A stretch of DNA of 64,000 bases. It comes from Acinetobacter terrestris (lineage in GTDB: Bacteria > Pseudomonadota > Gammaproteobacteria > Pseudomonadales > Moraxellaceae). Below the pieces are notes generated by a model that was given only the letters and a program-made list of their open reading frames with translations, did no database searches and was not told the origin of the DNA. The position numbers and the translations under genes are program-made. The stretch is from positions 47,724 to 111,723 of the forward strand of contig NZ_SJNZ01000011.1 of NCBI RefSeq assembly GCF_004331155.1, given 5' to 3'. This document shows, piece by piece, positions 59,063 to 64,000 of the stretch; the stretch's first letter is position 1, and every line of letters starts with the position of its first letter.

Positions 59063-60616
59063 ATGCAGATTAGACAATCTACTCAAGCTGTCTTACTTTC
59101 ATTTGCAGTCATCACACTGACAGGATGCAGTTTGCCGATGAATGAATCAAAAAAGCAATCTCCTATACACGTTCATGCTGAACACTGGTTAAACGGTTCC
59201 AATGCTGATACACAAATGGCGCAAGGCCTAACGGCTTATTTGACGCTGGATGATGCCTTTATCAGCATTGCATCAAGACTTCATCTGATTAATAAAGCGC
59301 AACATAATCTCGATTTGCAGTATTACATTTGGGAAGATGATTCAATTGGACATCTGATGCTGGCCGAGCTTTTAAAAGCAGCAGATCGTGGAGTGAAAGT
59401 CCGTTTATTGATTGATGATCAGAACGGAACCCAACTTGATTTCACCTTAAAACAACTGGCAAAACATCCGAACTTTGAAATCAAACTGTTTAACCCCTAT
59501 AAATTCAGAAAATTGCGGGTGATTGATTACGCATTCCGTCTAAAAAACATCAACCACCGTATGCACAACAAGCTGATTATTGCTGATGGGGCTATCGCTG
59601 TAACCGGCGGGCGCAACATCAGTCGCGAATACTTTGATGCCAGTGAAAATTTCCAGTTTACCGACATGGATATCTTGTTCTATGGAAATGCAGTCGACAA
59701 TGCCAACCAAGTGTTTCAGGACTTCTGGAATGATGATTTAAGCTATTCAGTTCCGCAGCTGCTGGGCAATGCGACTCAAGAGCAACTGAGCAAATTGCGC
59801 AAATATTATGAACTGACAGCTTTACAAAAAGATCAGTTGAAAAGACGGATTGAATTGGCGGAAAAGCAAATCAATGAGCACTTAAAAGACCGTCCCATCA
59901 ATTGGGCCAAAGCACATTTTATCGCAGACTCGCCGAATAAAATTCGTGGAGAGGCATCCGGAGATCAACTGATTTATCGTCAGATGCTGAATATTATGGG
60001 GGAACCCAAGCAGCATCTTGAACTGGTTTCTGCCTATTTTGTGCCGACCCGTAAAGGTACAGATTATTTAGCCGAGCTGGTCAAAAACAATGTTGAGGTT
60101 CGGGTCCTGACCAATTCATTTCTGGCCAATGATGTTCCCGTGGTACATGCCTTTTATAAGAAATATCGCCATGATTTGCTGAAAGGCGGGGTCAAAATTC
60201 ATGAATTTAAGCCTTATATTGAGCGTAATAAACGTACCTGGTATGAAGTGGTCACAGGCAATGTGATTCCCGCCAAAAATAAAAATGCCTCAAGCCTGCA
60301 TGCAAAATTCTTTGATATCGACGGCATGGTATTTATTGGTTCATTTAACTTTGATCCGCGTTCAGCCAATTTAAACACTGAAGTCGGCTTGGTGGTTGAA
60401 TCAGATGTGCTTCAAGACCAGATTTCTACATCACTGGATCAATATTTACCGCAAATTGCTTATGAATTAAAACTCGACGCACAAGGGGAAGTGATTTGGC
60501 TCGATCATCAAAAAGATGGATCTGTCGTTGAATACAGCCATGACCCTGAAAGCACAAAATTCCAAAGATTTGCCATTAAAGCGGTGTCTTACTTCCCGAT
60601 TGAATGGCTGATGTAA
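59063..60616 (+). CDS. phospholipase D / cardiolipin synthase-like lipoprotein
   Basis: A 517-residue PLD-superfamily protein. A lipoprotein signal (AVITLTGCS, Cys about 22) targets it to the envelope. Two HKD motifs are complete: HRMHNKLIIADGAIAVTGGRN (about 165) and LHAKFFDIDGMVFIGSFNFDPRS (about 413). Layout and length fit ClsC-type cardiolipin synthases, which use phosphatidylethanolamine or phosphatidylglycerol. It is divergent from frmA. The usual ymdB partner is absent. Confidence 0.85.
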   Translation: MQIRQSTQAVLLSFAVITLTGCSLPMNESKKQSPIHVHAEHWLNGSNADTQMAQGLTAYLTLDDAFISIASRLHLINKAQHNLDLQYYIWEDDSIGHLMLAELLKAADRGVKVRLLIDDQNGTQLDFTLKQLAKHPNFEIKLFNPYKFRKLRVIDYAFRLKNINHRMHNKLIIADGAIAVTGGRNISREYFDASENFQFTDMDILFYGNAVDNANQVFQDFWNDDLSYSVPQLLGNATQEQLSKLRKYYELTALQKDQLKRRIELAEKQINEHLKDRPINWAKAHFIADSPNKIRGEASGDQLIYRQMLNIMGEPKQHLELVSAYFVPTRKGTDYLAELVKNNVEVRVLTNSFLANDVPVVHAFYKKYRHDLLKGGVKIHEFKPYIERNKRTWYEVVTGNVIPAKNKNASSLHAKFFDIDGMVFIGSFNFDPRSANLNTEVGLVVESDVLQDQISTSLDQYLPQIAYELKLDAQGEVIWLDHQKDGSVVEYSHDPESTKFQRFAIKAVSYFPIEWLM

Positions 60617-60901
60617 TGACAAATGAGTGACATTTAAATACACATACGCTTTTTATTGCCCTCACGGTGCGCGCATTTAAGCGCAGAAGACAGCTTCATT
60701 TGTCTAAATGTTGTGAATCTTTTAAATCAATCGGGCATGGTAATTCTTTGATTAATCTCATTATGACTTATAAGAGATTGAAGGCTATTTATACATATTT
60801 CAGATCAATTAGCACAATGCTTTTACTCACTTCCTGATTTGCTTTAACATTGCATTTTTCGAGTTTTTAACTCATTTATCTCCTGATCGTGACCCTCTGC
60901 A

Positions 60902-61339
60902 ATGCAATTTTTTGATTTAAGTCGTCAATTTAATTTAAGTGATATTTTAACGCCCTACAAAACACTGAATGAGCTTGGGCATCAAGAATGGTTTCTAGCC
61001 AAAGTCCGTGTGGAATATGACTGCCTATCTGATTCTGAAATTCTTGAAGGTCAGGCTGTTTTGAAATCCAGTGAAAATATTCAACTGGAATTGGAATGGA
61101 TGATTCAGGATACCGGTTCGGAATTGCAGGTGTTATTTAAAGGCATTGAAACTGAAGCAAATGAACAAACCTTGCTCTTGGTTAAAGGCGCTCAAATTGT
61201 AGGTGGTGATCAAAAGAAAATTTCTGCTCAGGCTTTAAGTCTATGGATTGATGGCACATTGTTACCCATGCTGCCCGATATTCGCCGTGAAATTAAATCC
61301 CGTTTAAATCTTTGGGATTATGTGGAATATGACGGATAG
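60902..61339 (+). CDS. conserved hypothetical protein
   Basis: A 145-residue soluble acidic protein, not recognised. It has alternating beta-like segments (EWFLAKVRVEYDCLSDSEIL, ENIQLELEWMIQDTG, QTLLLVKGAQIVGGD) and an amphipathic C-terminal helix with RREIKSRLNLWDYVEY. There is no signal peptide. It is flanked by 285 bp and 193 bp of non-coding DNA, so it is probably monocistronic. Confidence 0.7.
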   Translation: MQFFDLSRQFNLSDILTPYKTLNELGHQEWFLAKVRVEYDCLSDSEILEGQAVLKSSENIQLELEWMIQDTGSELQVLFKGIETEANEQTLLLVKGAQIVGGDQKKISAQALSLWIDGTLLPMLPDIRREIKSRLNLWDYVEYDG

Positions 61340-61532
61340 ATTTTGGTGTCATTCAAAACCTTTCATTTGAATCGCCTCGGTAAGCTTTGCAAAGTATCAA
61401 AGGCTTCTGATCAAGACACTTAACTTTCCAATGAAGTATTGTTACGGATGACCACTCAGATAGATATAATTGTATTCCAATTACTTTCATCCTATTGAAT
61501 ACTATTAAAAAATAATAAGAAGGAAAATCACA

Positions 61533-62018
61533 ATGAATAAACAAGAATGGCAGCATATTGGTAAAGTGATGAATGATGCTCAAAAAGCCGCCATGCACTG
61601 CTCTATTGCCACGGTTGATGCACAGTTGCAGCCAACAATAACACCTATAGGCACTTTATTTCTTAGAGAAAACCAAAGCGGCTTTTTCTTTGATACCTAT
61701 ACGGAATCTTTGCAACAGAATTTGCCGCAAAATAGCAAAGCCTGCATTCAGGCAGTCAATAGCAGCCGATTATTTTGGTTAAAATCTTTATTTAAAGGTC
61801 AGTTTAGTGATTATCCCGGTGTGCGGCTATATGTGGAAATTGGCGACCTTCGTCTGGCCAATGCAGAAGAACTGGCTCAAATTTCACGACGGATTCAAAG
61901 TCTAAAATGGACCAAAGGCAGTCAATTGATTTGGTCTGATTTTACCCATGTACGGGATTTTACTGTGCAGTCTTTTAGATGGGTCAAATATCCAAAAATG
62001 ATGCCTTTTAAACAATAA
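61533..62018 (+). CDS. pyridoxamine 5'-phosphate oxidase-like flavin-binding protein
   Basis: A 161-residue split-barrel protein. It begins NKQEWQHIGKVMNDAQKAAM, followed by CSIATVDAQLQPTITPIGTLFL, the typical first strands of the PNPOx/FMN-binding family, and RLYVEIGDLRLANAEE. AGAAGGAAAA precedes the ATG. The substrate is unknown; heme- or F420/FMN-linked oxidoreductase roles occur in the family. Confidence 0.78.
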   Translation: MNKQEWQHIGKVMNDAQKAAMHCSIATVDAQLQPTITPIGTLFLRENQSGFFFDTYTESLQQNLPQNSKACIQAVNSSRLFWLKSLFKGQFSDYPGVRLYVEIGDLRLANAEELAQISRRIQSLKWTKGSQLIWSDFTHVRDFTVQSFRWVKYPKMMPFKQ

Positions 62019-62061
62019 AATCTTTGATGCTTTTTATCTTCAAGTTATCTCCAAGACTTAC

Positions 62062-62655
62062 TTAAAGTAAGCCTATTTCCTTAAATAACTGAGCATAGGC
62101 TTCAGCCTTCTTTTCAATTGCTAAAGGATAAGCTCTTGAAGATGAAGGCATACGATATAAAGTCAGATCGCGTTCAGCAAAATGTGCTTTTGAAGACTTT
62201 CCAATTTGCGGTTTTTCAGTATCTTCTGGCATGGAAAGCATCAGCGTGTCTGTCGCTTTATCACCCGTGGTCATAATGCTGTGACATTGTGGAATATGTT
62301 GTAGCAGCTTGGCTAAATCAGTCGGCTTGGAAATTTGCAGGAATTTATCTGAAGCATTGCCTTTTAGGCGAACGATTTGATATGCCGTATCAAAAATCGC
62401 GATGCCTTTTTCATTTAGAAAATCTCGGATCTGCTGTTCCTTAAATTTTTTGTTTGCGATATCTAAAAAGTGTTCTTTATTTTGAAAGAAAACCAAACCA
62501 AAAATCTTCCACATATCATTTTGATAGTTTGGATAATAAAATTCCATTTTCCAGCGGTTTTTAGGGGGCGGAAAACTGCCCATCATCAGTAATTTGGCAT
62601 TTTCTGGTAAGAACGGTTCAAGCGGATGAGTTTCAATTTCCAGTTCGGTGGTCAT
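62062..62655 (-). CDS. uracil-DNA glycosylase family protein
   Basis: A 197-residue UDG-superfamily protein. Motif 1 is LLMMGSFPPPKNRWKMEFYYPN (about 23), resembling the MUG/hypoxanthine-DNA glycosylase (family 6-like) group, and motif 2 is RMPSSSRAYPL near 170. It probably removes deaminated bases. It begins 30 bp after the SGNH hydrolase gene on the same strand, so the two form an operon. Confidence 0.78.
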   Translation of the reverse strand: MTTELEIETHPLEPFLPENAKLLMMGSFPPPKNRWKMEFYYPNYQNDMWKIFGLVFFQNKEHFLDIANKKFKEQQIRDFLNEKGIAIFDTAYQIVRLKGNASDKFLQISKPTDLAKLLQHIPQCHSIMTTGDKATDTLMLSMPEDTEKPQIGKSSKAHFAERDLTLYRMPSSSRAYPLAIEKKAEAYAQLFKEIGLL

Positions 62656-62685
62656 AACAGCCCATTGATCAGTCTTTAGCTTAAT

Positions 62686-63396
62686 TTAAAACATTTGACG
62701 GATTTTATCTGCCATTTGTTGTCCCCAAAGTGTATAGATTTCCTTGCTGGGATGAAAACCATCGGCTGCCATTTCTAAATTGAGCAGTTTAAATTGTTCC
62801 AAATCATATTCAATCCATTGCATATTGGCTTGTTGTTGAACAAATTTATCAAGTGTTTCATTCATGGCTTTGGCATATTGGCCAAATAACCAGGCCAGTG
62901 GATTGGGTAAAGCCGGGAACATATTCATAGGCGGTACACCAGAAGCAATAATCAGTTCAGGGGTAAATTTCTGATTAATTTCTGCATAAAGTTGCTGCTG
63001 TTTTTTAATCCAGTTTTTAGGTGACGTCAGCTTGGTAATGTCATTTACCCCGACAGAGGTAACCACCACATCAAAATGTTGAGCCGACATCGTTTTGGCC
63101 GTTTTAATCACTTGTCCAGTACTAAGCCCTGTTTTTGCTTCCAGCATATAACTGATGTGGTATTGATCTTTCAACTGGTTCAACACAGCCCCCAGTAAAG
63201 CATCTTCCTGAATTTGGACCCCGACACCTGCGGCTGCCGAATCACCCAAAATTAAAATAGACAGTGCTTTTCCTGTTCCAATGATCCCCTGACGGTTTCC
63301 TTCAGGCTCTGGCAAGCATAAGGTATTTTTTTTGACTGCATGACCTTGAATAATCAGCGAAGGAATAAGAGCGATAGTCGAAATTTTTAAAAACAT
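62686..63396 (-). CDS. SGNH/GDSL-family esterase or lipase
   Basis: A 236-residue hydrolase with an N-terminal hydrophobic signal (about 1-20). SGNH blocks are ILGDSAAAGVGV (Ser about 53, block I), KTGLST (Gly, block II), SVGVNDITK (Asn, block III) and DGFHPSKEIY (Asp/His, block V). It is a secreted or periplasmic ester hydrolase of unknown substrate. It is the first gene of a two-gene unit with the DNA glycosylase. Confidence 0.82.
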   Translation of the reverse strand: MFLKISTIALIPSLIIQGHAVKKNTLCLPEPEGNRQGIIGTGKALSILILGDSAAAGVGVQIQEDALLGAVLNQLKDQYHISYMLEAKTGLSTGQVIKTAKTMSAQHFDVVVTSVGVNDITKLTSPKNWIKKQQQLYAEINQKFTPELIIASGVPPMNMFPALPNPLAWLFGQYAKAMNETLDKFVQQQANMQWIEYDLEQFKLLNLEMAADGFHPSKEIYTLWGQQMADKIRQMF

Positions 63397-63613
63397 AAAT
63401 AAGACAAGTCGCAGAAAATATCCTGATCAATATACGGTTTTATCTTGTTAAAATCATTAACCCAATATGCATAGGGTTTAAAATAAAAGGAATATCATCA
63501 ACCAAAAGTTATATCGGTGTACATTCTTATGCAATTTGGCAAGTAATTGAGCAAGAGGCTTTGGCTAAGTTGTTTGGGAACTCAGATATATAAAGATATA
63601 TAAAAATTTGACT
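63397..63613. other. intergenic region with possible gene remnant
   Basis: A plus-strand frame without a clear start (about 63500-63592) reads SYIGVHSYAIWQVIEQEALA and ends at TAA. It is directly followed by a terminator. It may be the 3' end of a decayed gene. The family is not recognised. Confidence 0.35.
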
Positions 63614-63644
63614 AAAAAGTCCTCTCCTGAAGATCGGACTTTTT
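63614..63644 (+). terminator. intrinsic terminator
   Basis: A 9-bp stem AAAAAGTCC/GGACTTTTT with a 13-base loop; the 3' arm ends in a T5 run. Confidence 0.75.
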
Positions 63645-63804
63645 GCTTGGTTTTTTTGGTTAATACGGTTAAAGCCTGATGACTTCAATGATCCAGCTTT
63701 AACTGTCTAACTTAAAGTGCAACCTCTACCTAGTAAATATCTTCTTGCAATTATTTCAAGAAATCAATTTTATGGAATTAAATTAAAAAAATTATTTTTC
63801 AGTA

Positions 63805-64000
63805 GGGTCTGTTGACATTTTATAATGGTAGCCAAATAAAGATACAAGCTAAGGCAACAGAATTTTCATAGCTTCGCTTTAGCTTGTCATAGCGTGTGGC
63901 AATTCCTCTAAATTGCTTTAATCTAGCAAAGGCATTCTCAATTAAATGCCTGATTTTATATAAATACCAATCCATATGATCATTATTTGAAAGCGTATTG
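63805..64000 (-). mobile_element. right part of an IS5-family (IS427-group-like) element, cut by window edge
   Basis: The element end GGGTCTGTTGACATTTT is typical of IS5-family inverted repeats and is preceded by TA, a usual IS427-group target duplication. Inside it is the 3' end of a transposase. The other end lies outside the window. Confidence 0.8.
63820..64000 (-). CDS. IS5-family transposase, C-terminal fragment
   Basis: The last 59 residues are visible. RHLIENAFARLKQFRGIATR contains the R-x3-E-x6-K signature with the third catalytic acid of the DDE site. ALACIFIWLPL closes the protein, as in many Acinetobacter IS5 transposases. The start lies beyond the window. Confidence 0.85.
   Translation of the reverse strand, partial: NTLSNNDHMDWYLYKIRHLIENAFARLKQFRGIATRYDKLKRSYENSVALACIFIWLPL

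Overview
The window looks like chromosomal DNA of an Acinetobacter species. The AT-rich base composition, the merged benzoate/catechol cluster, the DcaP-type coiled-coil porin and the palindromic A-tract/C-tract intergenic repeats all fit that genus. I do not assign a species. No tRNA, rRNA, CRISPR array or prophage was seen. One IS5-family element enters at the right edge.

Layout. 1-4.9 kb: a Fur-box-controlled divergent locus, with an ApbE-DUF2271 fusion, a PepSY membrane protein and a membrane-anchored NADPH flavoreductase on one side and a DUF4198 protein on the other. This looks like an iron-linked electron-transfer system across the inner membrane. 4.9-20.6 kb: a complete route from benzoate to succinyl-CoA and acetyl-CoA. 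It holds a porin and the benzoate transporter BenK (minus strand), one BenM/CatM-type LysR regulator (minus), then catBCA-benABCDE-catIJFD in a single plus-strand run. Matching regulator half-sites flank the regulator on both sides. 20.7-27.5 kb: a sirtuin, a broken HAD phosphatase, a lipoprotein, and a CoA-transferase/thiolase/acyl-CoA dehydrogenase block. 28-33 kb: TetR and LysR regulators, then a GMC alcohol dehydrogenase followed by an aldehyde dehydrogenase. 33-43.7 kb: housekeeping and transport genes (cysK, plsB, a BigR-like ArsR regulator with a SulP transporter, sstT, a YbdG-like channel).

43.8-46.7 kb is a gene-poor stretch. By eye it still holds several very small genes with strong ribosome-binding sites: a Pro/Gln-rich 45-residue protein, a 56-residue membrane peptide, a 22-residue ORF, a glycine-zipper protein and a UGA-interrupted gene. 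Two of the small genes share a duplicated upstream element at nearly the same spacing.

46.7-64 kb: an ABC exporter with a MaoC hydratase, an AraC regulator, an isolated gcvH, an MFS transporter, a PilU-like ATPase, and an aromatic amino-acid locus (DAHP synthase, broken aroP, tyrB). These are followed by glutathione-dependent formaldehyde dehydrogenase, a phospholipase-D lipoprotein and small enzymes.

The most striking signal lies upstream of the DAHP synthase gene. A consensus promoter is followed by an 18-codon leader peptide containing YYFW and then by an intrinsic terminator, which together form a classical attenuator. After the terminator comes a second leader ORF of 34 codons, very rich in Tyr/Trp/Phe. 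Its Tyr-Trp-Phe codons can base-pair with the start codon region of the DAHP synthase gene. This suggests stacked transcriptional and translational attenuation by aromatic amino acids. Many start codons were moved inward from the longest ORF on the basis of Shine-Dalgarno spacing and family length; each case is noted.
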